Source: Spirochaetales bacterium Spiro_05 (lineage in GTDB: Bacteria; Spirochaetota; Spirochaetia; Sphaerochaetales; Sphaerochaetaceae). Taken from it: a stretch of 64,000 nucleotides of DNA. The stretch spans positions 62,001 to 126,000 of the forward strand of contig LVBG01000018.1 of the NCBI GenBank assembly GCA_001603115.1. The letters are read 5' to 3'. The notes under the pieces were generated by a model. That model ran no database searches, was not told the origin of the DNA, and was given only the letters and a program-made list of their open reading frames with translations. Every line of letters starts with the position of its first letter. The first letter of the stretch is position 1. Below, one piece after another: positions 24,297 to 31,863 of this stretch. The translations under genes were made by a program, and so were the position numbers.

Positions 24297-25039
24297 GCAT
24301 CCCCCTCGAAGTCCTGTCCAAAATAGATATCCTTTGCTATCTGGTTGGAAAGCAGTTCCTGCCTTCCTCCCGAAACGAGGATGGTTCCTGCATTGATGAT
24401 GTGTGAGCACGAGGTGATCGAGAGGGTATCGCGCACATTGTGGTCGGTCAGCAGGATGCCGATGCCCCTGCTTGAGAGGGATTTGATCAACTGCTTGATC
24501 TCATAGACGGCTTTCGGGTCGATTCCTGCAAAGGGTTCATCGAGAAGGAGAAACTGAGGATTGGAAGCCAAGGCACGGGCTATCTCGGTTCGTCTGCGCT
24601 CACCTCCGCTGAGAGTATAGCCCTTTTGTTTGCGCACTTCTTGGATGCCGAACTCCTCAAGCAGCTCTTCCACACGTTCATCCTGCTCACTTCTGCTCAG
24701 GTCCCTGCGTGTCTGGGCTACGAGGCGAATGTTGTCTTCAACGCTGAGTTTTCGGAAGATCGAGGGCTCTTGGGGCAGGTAGGAGAGACCCTTTTTGGAG
24801 CGTATATACATCGGAAGCTCGGTGATATCCTCCCCGTTGAGGAGAATGGTTCCTTGCTTGGCTTTCAGAAAGCCGACGATCATGTAGAAGGTGGTGGTCT
24901 TTCCCGCCCCATTGGGACCGAGGAGTCCGATGACTTCCCCTGAGTGCATGGAAAAGGAGATGTCCTTCACTACCTCTTTCTTGCCATAGGACTTTGCCAG
25001 ATGCTGGACCTCAAGCAGGCTGGTGAACTGATTATCCAT
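24293..25039 (-). CDS. lptB: Lipopolysaccharide export ATPase LptB
   Basis: A 248-aa ABC ATPase that powers extraction of lipopolysaccharide from the inner membrane. Walker A GPNGAGKTTTFYMIVG, the LptB-type Q-loop region (SYLPQEPSIFRKLSVEDNI), signature LSGGERRRTEIARAL and Walker B FLLLDEPFAGIDP are intact. Location between lptA and rpoN confirms the assignment. It overlaps lptA by 8 bases and rpoN by 4. The permeases LptF/LptG are not in the window. Confidence 0.95.
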   Translation of the reverse strand: MDNQFTSLLEVQHLAKSYGKKEVVKDISFSMHSGEVIGLLGPNGAGKTTTFYMIVGFLKAKQGTILLNGEDITELPMYIRSKKGLSYLPQEPSIFRKLSVEDNIRLVAQTRRDLSRSEQDERVEELLEEFGIQEVRKQKGYTLSGGERRRTEIARALASNPQFLLLDEPFAGIDPKAVYEIKQLIKSLSSRGIGILLTDHNVRDTLSITSCSHIINAGTILVSGGRQELLSNQIAKDIYFGQDFEGDA

Positions 25040-25658
25040 TGATCACCCCCTTGATCGTTCCATCCATGGTAATCTGTTCCGTATCGAGGTCAACCGTGAT
25101 CCGCTGTGCCTCATAGCGGTCTCCCGCCCAGTCGATGGTGGCGTTCCCCCCCAGCTCAAGCGTTCGTTTTTCCCTATCCAGACGCAGAGAATCGGCTTTG
25201 CAGGCCATAACCCCGCTGTCGGTATGTTTGTAGAGCCTTACCTGAACCTGCAGGAGAACCGTTCCCTCATCAAGCGAAAATTCCAGAAAGAAGGAGGTTG
25301 CCTGCACTTCATTGGTCAGATCTTCCAGTTCCAGATACCCATCGACCACCACCAGCTCTTCCTCCCTGTCGTAGAAGAGGTTGTTGCCCATCAGCTTTAC
25401 CCCGCGCTCGTCGTCGTTGAGCTTCACCGAGTCATTGCACGTGACATAACGGAACTCTTTGCCTGATAGTTCGATTGAGTCGGCGGTGAGGGTAAGCGTA
25501 CCGCTGGTAATCTCTGCCCCGCCGGAGAGTGCGATGCTCTGGTATCCTTCTTGCATCTGCATGCGGGTAGAACCACCGCTGAACCGTATCTCTTTGGCAA
25601 ACAAGAGGGTGGGGGGAACAAACAGAAGCAGCAAAAGAGTGTACAGCAACTTTCTCAT
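25032..25658 (-). CDS. lptA: LptA/OstA-like periplasmic LPS-transport protein
   Basis: A 208-aa secreted protein with a signal peptide (MRKLLYTLLLLLFVPPTLLFA) and repeated beta-strand units of the OstA jellyroll (SGGAEITSGTLTLTADSIEL; LMGNNLFYDREEELVVVDGYL; LELGGNATIDWAGDRYEAQR). LptA forms the periplasmic bridge that carries lipopolysaccharide to the outer membrane. It starts in the lptC stop (ATGA) and overlaps lptB. Sequence similarity to enterobacterial LptA is weak, so the name rests on fold pattern and gene order. Confidence 0.8.
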   Translation of the reverse strand: MRKLLYTLLLLLFVPPTLLFAKEIRFSGGSTRMQMQEGYQSIALSGGAEITSGTLTLTADSIELSGKEFRYVTCNDSVKLNDDERGVKLMGNNLFYDREEELVVVDGYLELEDLTNEVQATSFFLEFSLDEGTVLLQVQVRLYKHTDSGVMACKADSLRLDREKRTLELGGNATIDWAGDRYEAQRITVDLDTEQITMDGTIKGVING

Positions 25659-26194
25659 AGGAATATCACCCCTTCGTCGAGCTGGGTGAAGGAGACACTG
25701 CCGTCTTTGAGCTGAATATCCATGCCTACTCCCCGGATGGTCTTGTTTCCTTCAAACTGGAGACTTACCATCTCTTCCCCAACGCTGAGGAGGTGCTGCT
25801 CATCGTGGTACCACACAAGATGCTCAGCCTCAACCACAAGCATATCCGAAGGTTTTTCGACTCGGATGGCACCGGTTAGCGTAGCATCATAGGTGGTGAG
25901 GTTCACTTCTGCCCTCTGTGCTTTTCCCAAAAGCAGAAGCGTACCGTCAGCACTGGTTTGGGTGAAGGTGAAGTTGGTTATGATGGCTTTGTTGGTTGCA
26001 TGGTAGAGGGATATCTCGGCTGCGGTTACGGAGAGCGGTTCATTGTCCCCGCGGTCGAGGCGGTAGGTGGCATTGGTAAGCCTGAGGTCAGGAAGTTCAA
26101 GGGTGCGTGCATACGCCTCCTGCTCAGGAGAGAGGGAGCAGGAGAAGAGAAGCAGTGATGCAAGAACCATGCCAAGAACGAGCTTTTTCCTCAT
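25655..26194 (-). CDS. lptC: LptC-like lipoprotein
   Basis: A 179-aa protein with a lipoprotein signal (MRKKLVLGMVLASLLLFSCS; lipobox Cys about residue 19) and beta-rich repeats like LptC/OstA (AAEISLYHATNKAIITNFTF; VVEAEHLVWYHDEQHLLSVG). LptC normally anchors LptA to the LptBFG complex. Here it may be a lipid-anchored rather than transmembrane version. It heads lptC-lptA-lptB-rpoN. The start ATG at 26194 has no Shine-Dalgarno and lies 6 bases after a TATACT box, so the operon mRNA is probably leaderless. Confidence 0.75.
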   Translation of the reverse strand: MRKKLVLGMVLASLLLFSCSLSPEQEAYARTLELPDLRLTNATYRLDRGDNEPLSVTAAEISLYHATNKAIITNFTFTQTSADGTLLLLGKAQRAEVNLTTYDATLTGAIRVEKPSDMLVVEAEHLVWYHDEQHLLSVGEEMVSLQFEGNKTIRGVGMDIQLKDGSVSFTQLDEGVIFL

Positions 26195-26200
26195 ATGCTG

Positions 26201-26229
26201 AGTATACCCGTGGTTCAAGCTTTGGGCAA
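26201..26229 (-). promoter_or_regulatory. lptC-lptA-lptB-rpoN promoter, predicted leaderless
   Basis: TTGCCC (26229-26224), 17-base spacer, TATACT (26206-26201), then 6 bases to the lptC ATG. The -35 box almost touches the end of the rseC-like gene (26232). Confidence 0.6.
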
Positions 26230-26231
26230 TC

Positions 26232-26648
26232 TCAATTTTCCTTCTCATCGGAGAGGATTCGCTCAACTACCGGCAGGTAGTGGTTCTGACTGCTTCGGAA
26301 GTAGATCCAAACACCTAAAAAACCAACCAGAATACCAAGAAGCCCAAAGAAGAAGGAAGCCAGCTCGCCTGAGCCGAACATAACGGAGAGATAATACCCC
26401 AAGGGGAAGAGCAGAAGGGGGAAAATCAGGGTAATGAGTGTCCCGGCGATGGTACGGCCTGGTTGCAGGTAGATTTCCACCGTCGAACCTGGCTCGGCAG
26501 GAAGCAAATGCTTGTTCCATGCTTCGAAACGCTTGCCCTTGGTGTTGCAGAAGGCTTCCCCTTTGCACCCATTGCAAGCGGAACTGGTGCATGATACTTC
26601 CAGCATCTGCTTCGAAATGATTTTGGTTACGGTAACTATCTCAAACAT
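26232..26648 (-). CDS. SoxR-reducing/RseC-family membrane protein
   Basis: A 138-aa protein with the RseC/MucC pattern: an N-terminal Cys cluster (CTSSACNGCKGEAFC, CX5CX2CX5C) followed by a basic stretch and two hydrophobic segments (LITLIFPLLLFPLGYYLSVM; FFFGLLGILVGFLGVWIY). In proteobacteria RseC belongs to the Rsx/Rnf electron-transfer context and modulates SoxR or sigma-E. No rnf genes are in the window. The start at 26648 overlaps the ymdB-like stop by 8 bases, so the two genes form an operon. Confidence 0.8.
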   Translation of the reverse strand: MFEIVTVTKIISKQMLEVSCTSSACNGCKGEAFCNTKGKRFEAWNKHLLPAEPGSTVEIYLQPGRTIAGTLITLIFPLLLFPLGYYLSVMFGSGELASFFFGLLGILVGFLGVWIYFRSSQNHYLPVVERILSDEKEN

Positions 26649-27462
26649 CCTTCTGTTCCTTCTCGTCCGTTTTTGCCTCCACCGGAATCTGAACGGTCTC
26701 AATCGATGTCGCCTTGCCATCATCTGCAATATCCACCAAAACTCCGACCAGCTTCAGGTCCTCCCAGCACTCAAACGAGCGGGAGGGGACCTGGGAGATA
26801 TGCTTGTCAATCTCCACCTGCTTGTCAAAGCCCCCGACACTCATCTGGCTTCCGCAGCGACCGTTGTCGGTGATGTATGCCGTGCCCCCCTTGAGAATGG
26901 TGGCATCGGCAGAGAGGACCTTGGTATGGGTCCCGATGACTGCGCTTGCCTTGCCATCCAACATGAAGCCCATCGAGAGCTTTTCAGCAGTAGGAGACGC
27001 ATGGAACTGCACCAGGGCGAGCGCTCCATCCTCTTTCGCCTTTTCCACCAGTATTTGGGCAAGGCTGAAAGCGTTGGAGAGATGGGTGCGCGGAAAATCG
27101 GCATTACCGAGGATGTTGATCACGCAGACCTTGATCTCCTTGACGGTGAGGTAGCGCACACCCCGCCCCGGATTCTGTTGCGGATAGTTTGCCGGCCTGA
27201 GAATGCTGGGGTTCTTTGCAATGAACTCAACCATATCCATCTTGTAATAGATTTTCTCACCGCCGGTAAGCACATCAATGCCAAGCTTCAGCAACTGCAT
27301 GCTGTGGGCGCGTCCAAGGCCAAAGCCGTTGGTAGCTCCTTCGCCGTTGGCAATGACCAAGTCGATCTGTTTTTCCTGCCTGAGTGTCTTCAAGGTTTCC
27401 TTGACAGTCTGGATGCCAGGTCTCCCCACTATTTCGCCTAAAAAGAGTACGCGTATGCTCAT
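26641..27462 (-). CDS. YmdB-like (TIGR00282-type) metallophosphoesterase, altered metal site
   Basis: A 273-aa homologue of YmdB phosphodiesterases, recognised along its whole length (LFLGEIVGRPGIQTVKE; SILRPANYPQQNPGRG; GGTAYITDNGRCG). Compared with B. subtilis YmdB several metal ligands are changed: D8 is Glu10, N40 is Gly42, N67 is Gly68 and H177 is Lys181, while E39, H150 and H175 are kept (Glu41, His154, His179). Catalysis may be lost or different. It starts an operon with the rseC-like gene. The ATG at 27462 lacks a Shine-Dalgarno, and a promoter ends 7 bases upstream. Confidence 0.8.
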   Translation of the reverse strand: MSIRVLFLGEIVGRPGIQTVKETLKTLRQEKQIDLVIANGEGATNGFGLGRAHSMQLLKLGIDVLTGGEKIYYKMDMVEFIAKNPSILRPANYPQQNPGRGVRYLTVKEIKVCVINILGNADFPRTHLSNAFSLAQILVEKAKEDGALALVQFHASPTAEKLSMGFMLDGKASAVIGTHTKVLSADATILKGGTAYITDNGRCGSQMSVGGFDKQVEIDKHISQVPSRSFECWEDLKLVGVLVDIADDGKATSIETVQIPVEAKTDEKEQKDV

Positions 27463-27469
27463 GCTCAGT

Positions 27470-27499
27470 AGAGTACCGAGTTTCTTTACCCGAAGGCAA
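27470..27499 (-). promoter_or_regulatory. Promoter of the ymdB-like gene, predicted leaderless
   Basis: TTGCCT (27499-27494), 18-base spacer, TACTCT (27475-27470), then 7 bases to the ATG at 27462. The -10 box is weak. Confidence 0.45.
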
Positions 27500-27537
27500 G
27501 GCTTACCGTGTTACAATGCAGAGGGCGGAGGCATACC

Positions 27538-29673
27538 ATGATCCTAAGGGGTTTCGAGCAATTGAAGAAGCGCATCGTACAGATGAGAATGCAAGAGATG
27601 CTTGCTCCCCGGGTGTGTCTACCCGACTACGAGCCCATGCACTTGCTCCTTCCTCCCAGCGATGAGCCTTCGGTGGCCAAGCGTCTTCTTGCACACCTTA
27701 CTGCAGATGAGAAGATTTCCCTGCTTTCGGGAGTTGAGGAGTTTTGCATACCTGCTGTTCCTCGTGTCGGACTCAAAGCTGTGTGGAGCAGTGATGCCAC
27801 CCTTGGTCTGAGGAACTGGAAGACGGAAGTCACCGACTTTCCCGCATCCTCAGCACTGGCATCGAGCTTCGATCGTGAGCTGCTTGAGCGCGTAGGCACC
27901 ATATTGGGTGAGGAGTGCCGGGCTTTGGGAGTGGGAGTGCTCCTGGGGCCGGGGGTGAACTTGGCCCGGGTCCCTGTGTGTGGGAGAAACTTCGAGTATT
28001 ATGGTGAGGACCCGTATCTGAGCGGGGAGATGGCAGCTGCTTACATCAAGGGTGTCACCACCTACCCGGTCATCACCTGCGTAAAGCATTTTGCCTGCAA
28101 CAACAGCGAGTATGACCGGCATAAATCAAACTCTGTGGTGGATGAACGGACGCTCAGAGAGCTCTATCTGCCTGCATTCAAACGCAGCCTTGAATCTGGT
28201 TCTCTTGCCCTGATGACCAGTTACAACCAAGTGAACGGAACCTATACCAGCGAACATCCCTACCTGTTGGAGGGCATTCTCAGGGGAGAGTGGGGCTTTG
28301 ATACGCTGGTGGTCTCAGATTGGAATTCGCTGTACAGCACCCAAGGGGTGCTCGCTCATGGTGTAGATCTTGAGATGCCTGCTCCCAGATACTTGGGAAA
28401 GGAGCAAGTGCAGAAGAGCCTGCAAACAGATAAGGCTACCCAAGCGATGATTGATGCCAAAGTACTGCATCTGCTCACAACGTATGAGAGAGCAGGGCTC
28501 TTCACTGTCCCGATGGCCGACACTACCTGCAAGGCGGGCACTGCCGAACATCGTCAGGCAGCCCTCGGGGCTGCCCTCTCCTCGGTAGTGTTGCTCAAGA
28601 ATGATGATGCAGTCCTCCCGCTCGACAAGCATGCACATCTTTGCATCGGAGGCAGCCTCATCGACAAGGTGAGCCAAGGCGGTGGATCGTCCATGATTGC
28701 CTTGCAAGCAGGTGTGCAGACACTTGCTTCTGCTTTGCAAGAACGGGCAGATCGCCTTCCCCGGTTCTGGTATCGTGCGCCGAAGTGGAGAAAGAGAGTG
28801 GCACAGGCCGATGCTGTGGTACTGCAGGTTGGCTTTGATCATATTGAGGAGAGCGAAGCATACGACAAGCCGTGGCGATTGCTTGCCAGCGACAGGGAGT
28901 CGATTCGCCAAGCAGCAAAGCTGAACGGCAAGACAGTGGTGATTGTGCAAAGTGGCGGGGCGGTGGAGATGGAGAGTTGGCACGCCTGCGTTCCCTCGAT
29001 TCTCTCAGCATCCTTCCTCGGCTCCTCAACAGCCCAAGCCTTGGAGGCCTTGTTGTTCGGAGATGCCAACCCATCAGGAAAGCTCTGCTATACCATTGCT
29101 CATTCGCTTGACGACTACCGCTCAATGCGCACGTATCCCCGGGATTTTGCTCATCTGAGCCTTGCTCGGCTTCGAAAGGGGCAGGGTGATCCGACTGTGC
29201 GTTCGGTGCAAAACCTGGAGTACAACGAGGCCTTGATGATGGGGTACCGGCAGTTTGACACAGAAAAACAGGAACCGCTCTTCTGCTTCGGCCATGGGCT
29301 TTCCTATACACATTTTTTCTACGAAAATTTGAAGTGTGAGGAGCTCAGTGATGGCTGGGAGCTCTCCTTTACGGTACGCAACTGCACTGAAAGAGCAGGC
29401 AGCGAGGTATGTCAGCTCTATGTCCGTTCCTTCGAACCGGTAGTGTTCCGCCCGATGCAAGAGCTGAAGGGGTTTGTGAAAGTGGCCTTGGGACCTCATG
29501 CATCCAAACAGGTCTCGCTCGTTGTGGGCTTTGAGGCTCTCTCCCGGTGGGATCTGGAACGTTGGGCTTTTGTCAGTGATCCTGGACAGTATGAGCTGTG
29601 CGTGGGTTCCAGCAGCCGCGATATCCGGCTGCAGTGCGTAGTGGAGCACAAAAAAAGGAAGCCATTCGACTGA
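27538..29673 (+). CDS. Glycoside hydrolase family 3 beta-glycosidase
   Basis: A 711-aa GH3 enzyme without a signal peptide, so probably cytoplasmic. The N-terminal barrel includes LGPGVNLARVPVCGRNFEYY, VKHFACNNSEYDR and the nucleophile Asp in LVVSDWNSLYS. The second alpha/beta domain contains SSVVLLKNDDAVLPL and SFLGSSTAQALEALLFGDANPSGKL as two motifs. A C-terminal fibronectin-III-like domain follows (GHGLSYTHFFYE; RSFEPVVFRPMQELKGF). It likely cleaves beta-glucosides or related oligosaccharides. GGAGG lies 7 bases before ATG 27538. The stop codon lies in the loop of the neighbouring tRNA terminator. Confidence 0.93.
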   Translation: MILRGFEQLKKRIVQMRMQEMLAPRVCLPDYEPMHLLLPPSDEPSVAKRLLAHLTADEKISLLSGVEEFCIPAVPRVGLKAVWSSDATLGLRNWKTEVTDFPASSALASSFDRELLERVGTILGEECRALGVGVLLGPGVNLARVPVCGRNFEYYGEDPYLSGEMAAAYIKGVTTYPVITCVKHFACNNSEYDRHKSNSVVDERTLRELYLPAFKRSLESGSLALMTSYNQVNGTYTSEHPYLLEGILRGEWGFDTLVVSDWNSLYSTQGVLAHGVDLEMPAPRYLGKEQVQKSLQTDKATQAMIDAKVLHLLTTYERAGLFTVPMADTTCKAGTAEHRQAALGAALSSVVLLKNDDAVLPLDKHAHLCIGGSLIDKVSQGGGSSMIALQAGVQTLASALQERADRLPRFWYRAPKWRKRVAQADAVVLQVGFDHIEESEAYDKPWRLLASDRESIRQAAKLNGKTVVIVQSGGAVEMESWHACVPSILSASFLGSSTAQALEALLFGDANPSGKLCYTIAHSLDDYRSMRTYPRDFAHLSLARLRKGQGDPTVRSVQNLEYNEALMMGYRQFDTEKQEPLFCFGHGLSYTHFFYENLKCEELSDGWELSFTVRNCTERAGSEVCQLYVRSFEPVVFRPMQELKGFVKVALGPHASKQVSLVVGFEALSRWDLERWAFVSDPGQYELCVGSSSRDIRLQCVVEHKKRKPFD

Positions 29674-29679
29674 CTTCCT
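29650..29679 (-). terminator. Terminator of tRNA-Arg overlapping the GH3 gene end
   Basis: On the minus strand AGGAAG pairs with CTTCCT around a 12-base loop and is followed by seven T residues. It begins just downstream of the tRNA-Arg and lies in the last codons and stop of the GH3 gene on the other strand. Confidence 0.8.
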
Positions 29680-29685
29680 TGCTAT

Positions 29686-29759
29686 TGAGCCCGGCGGGGT
29701 TCGAACTCACGACCTTCTCCTCCGGAGGGAGACGCTCTATCCAGCTGAGCTACGGGCCC
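29686..29759 (-). tRNA. tRNA-Arg (anticodon CCG)
   Basis: A 74-base tRNA with acceptor GGGCCCG/CGGGCTC (one G-T pair), D-arm GTAGCTCAGCTGGATAGAGC, anticodon stem TCTCC/GGAGA around loop CTCCGGA (CCG), and T-arm GTTCGAACC. CCA is not encoded. A clear terminator follows. Confidence 0.95.
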
Positions 29760-29921
29760 ATAACCCACACATCCTACGGTAGAGAGGATAGCATTGTCAA
29801 GTAAGGGCTTGGGAAATCCTATGACACGAGATGAAAATTATATAAAATGATTTATGGTAAATATTTAATAGGTAATTACCAATAAGAAATGAAAGTTGTA
29901 GGAAATAGAGAGTATCAACTC

Positions 29922-29950
29922 TTGACACGTGTTTCCCGTCTTATTACACT
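29922..29950 (+). promoter_or_regulatory. Promoter of the secreted protein gene at 29974
   Basis: A perfect -35 (TTGACA, 29922-29927), 17-base spacer and TACACT (29945-29950). The predicted leader is about 17 bases. The 29815-29900 stretch upstream is very AT-rich and holds no gene. Confidence 0.55.
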
Positions 29951-29973
29951 TTCACATAGAGGAATGGATCACC

Positions 29974-30549
29974 ATGGGAAATGCAGTCAGACAACTCAAG
30001 CGAGCAATGATATGCTTCCTTCTTCTTGGAGGCCTCTCTTCCTTTGCCCTGACTGCCTCACCACTTCCTTTTACCAGAATCGAGGTCTTGGGACAGATGC
30101 CGGTAACTGAGGTCTTTCGGGTTATCCAGAACCAGAATGCCCTGAGCTTCAATCTTGCAGACAGCCGCAACAGCATCGTGCAGGTTGGTACGTACACCCT
30201 GATCTCCAATAATTCAGTTTCTCAGTTCAAGATGGTTATCCGTCCGGGAGAATTTGGAGAGAAATTGCGGTTTTCCTTCATGCTTGACGAGGATGAGCCG
30301 CTGCTTCCCGGTCAGTTGTCCGAGCTACCCTTTTCGGTTCGGGTCACCAGCGATGTGTCCAGGGCAGTGAGTGTTGCTGGAAGCGAAGCGATGGAGAAGG
30401 ATTTGGGCGTTCGTGGTGTCTATGCCAACAACAATAACATCCTCTATGAAACCGGATCAATTCTTGCTGAGATTCCTGATTTTGATCCCGATCAATACGC
30501 AACCGGCTGGTATTCGGCAGCAATTCAGCTGAGCATCGAGGTGCTCTAG
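29974..30549 (+). CDS. Putative secreted protein, unknown family
   Basis: A 191-aa protein with an N-terminal signal (MICFLLLGGLSSFALTAS) after a short basic stretch, so it is probably exported. The mature part is predicted mostly beta (NSIVQVGTYTLISNNSVSQF; GEKLRFSFMLDEDEPLLPG; FSVRVTSDVSRAVSV), like a small beta-sandwich. I do not recognise the family. ATG 29974 is chosen to give a compact signal peptide; GAGG lies 11 bases upstream. The TAG stop shares CTAG with the convergent small protein gene. Confidence 0.65.
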   Translation: MGNAVRQLKRAMICFLLLGGLSSFALTASPLPFTRIEVLGQMPVTEVFRVIQNQNALSFNLADSRNSIVQVGTYTLISNNSVSQFKMVIRPGEFGEKLRFSFMLDEDEPLLPGQLSELPFSVRVTSDVSRAVSVAGSEAMEKDLGVRGVYANNNNILYETGSILAEIPDFDPDQYATGWYSAAIQLSIEVL

Positions 30550-30836
30550 CAGAGTTCTTCATCCAGAAGCCACGCATCATCCTCTTCATCAAACTGCACT
30601 TTCAAGAGTTCCTTGAGCCACTGATGGTCATCTTCTGTCTCTTCAAGGGATCTGTCTCGATCATGTGGAGCGCTGAGCCAAGCGTCAAGTTGGAGCAGAG
30701 CTTGTTTGTCACTAAAGCAGGGTCGTTCTTTGGTGATGTCTGCTTGCCCGGTGAGCAATTGATAGGGGCAAGTGGTGCACGTAGGGGAAAGCTGGCAGAA
30801 TTTGAGAGCTTCTGCATACCATTCTCGGTTATTCAT
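30546..30836 (-). CDS. Small Cys-motif protein of unknown function
   Basis: A 96-aa soluble protein with a compact Cys cluster (CQLSPTCTTCPYQLL, CX5CX2C, plus Cys about 17 residues later) that could bind metal, and an acidic C-terminal half (EETEDDHQWLKELLKVQFDE) ending in Cys. No family recognised. The frame continues upstream to a GTG at 30872, but ATG 30836 is preferred because TGGAAA-17-TATGCT ends 6 bases before it. It has no Shine-Dalgarno. Convergent with the secreted protein gene with shared stop bases. Confidence 0.6.
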   Translation of the reverse strand: MNNREWYAEALKFCQLSPTCTTCPYQLLTGQADITKERPCFSDKQALLQLDAWLSAPHDRDRSLEETEDDHQWLKELLKVQFDEEDDAWLLDEELC

Positions 30837-30842
30837 GTGCCA

Positions 30843-30871
30843 AGCATACTGCACACGCTCTCTTTTTTCCA
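30843..30871 (-). promoter_or_regulatory. Promoter of the small Cys-motif gene, predicted leaderless
   Basis: TGGAAA (30871-30866), 17-base spacer, TATGCT (30848-30843), then 6 bases to ATG 30836. Confidence 0.5.
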
Positions 30872-30891
30872 CACCAAAGTCCTACTCCTGT

Positions 30892-30921
30892 TTGACTCTC
30901 CTTACAAACAAGGTCTACAAT
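30892..30921 (+). promoter_or_regulatory. Promoter of the nucleotidyltransferase gene
   Basis: TTGACT (30892-30897), 18-base spacer, TACAAT (30916-30921), followed by a leader of about 30 bases carrying GAGGAG. This is a conventional promoter, in contrast to the leaderless set nearby. Confidence 0.55.
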
Positions 30922-30957
30922 ACAGAGCAACTTCAGTCACGTTGAGGAGCAAACACG

Positions 30958-31863
30958 ATGAAACCGACTCTCTTGGTATTGGCAGCTGGTATGGGAAGCC
31001 GTTACGGCGGTATCAAACAGATAGACAGCGTGGGAAGCCACGGAGAAACCTTGCTCGACTATGGGGTGTTTGATGCCCACAAGAGTGGGTTTGGCAAGGT
31101 GGTTTTCATGATCCGCAAGGATATTGAAAAAGATTTCCGCGAGCGCTTGTTTGACCGTATTGCCCGCAACATGGACGCATCCTATCTCTTCCAGAGTCAG
31201 GACTCCTTGCTCAGTGAGGAGCAGAAGCGCCTCTCTGCAGGTCGAAAGAAGCCTTGGGGAACCATCCATGCAGTATTGTGTGCCAAGGATGCAATTGCTG
31301 AACCGTTCGCCGTCATCAATGCCGATGACTACTATGGGCGTGAATCCTTCTCCATCCTTGCAAAGCACCTCTCATCGCTTACGCCGGACAGCACAGAGCA
31401 TGCCATGGTCGGCTATGTGCTCGACCACACCATGAGTCGCAGCGGTACCGTAAGCCGAGCCATCTGCAATGTACAGGATGGGTACCTCGTCGATATGGAG
31501 GAGCACACCAAGATCGGGTATGAGGGTGAGCAGGTGGTGAGTTACCGGGAGAATGAAAAGTTGTTGCTCACCGGCAAGGAACTGGTTTCCATGAACTTCT
31601 TTGGCTTCGCTCCCACCATCTTCGAAAGTTTCACTTCCTACTGGGAAGCGTTCATCAAGGAGAACATCCAAGCTGAAAAGACCGAGTGCTACCTTCCCAA
31701 CGGGACCAGTGCAATGGTGACCAAGAAAGAGGGGCGGCTCAAGTTCTATTCGACTCAGGAGACCTGGTTCGGTATGACCTACAGTGAGGATCGGGAGAAC
31801 GTGAAGGACCAGCTTGCCTTGAAGGTAAAGAAGGGTACCTATCCTGAGAAGCTCTGGAACTAG
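30958..31863 (+). CDS. Sugar-phosphate nucleotidyltransferase-like protein
   Basis: A 301-aa protein with the nucleotidyltransferase signature LVLAAGMGSRYGGIKQID at the N-terminus and the metal-binding segment FAVINADDYYG near residue 120. A GTIHAVLCAKDAI segment completes the nucleotide site. The family makes NDP-sugars from sugar phosphates, but the specific sugar cannot be read. No acetyltransferase domain follows, unlike GlmU. GAGGAG precedes the ATG. The TAG stop shares CTAG with the convergent yitT-like gene. Confidence 0.8.
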   Translation: MKPTLLVLAAGMGSRYGGIKQIDSVGSHGETLLDYGVFDAHKSGFGKVVFMIRKDIEKDFRERLFDRIARNMDASYLFQSQDSLLSEEQKRLSAGRKKPWGTIHAVLCAKDAIAEPFAVINADDYYGRESFSILAKHLSSLTPDSTEHAMVGYVLDHTMSRSGTVSRAICNVQDGYLVDMEEHTKIGYEGEQVVSYRENEKLLLTGKELVSMNFFGFAPTIFESFTSYWEAFIKENIQAEKTECYLPNGTSAMVTKKEGRLKFYSTQETWFGMTYSEDRENVKDQLALKVKKGTYPEKLWN

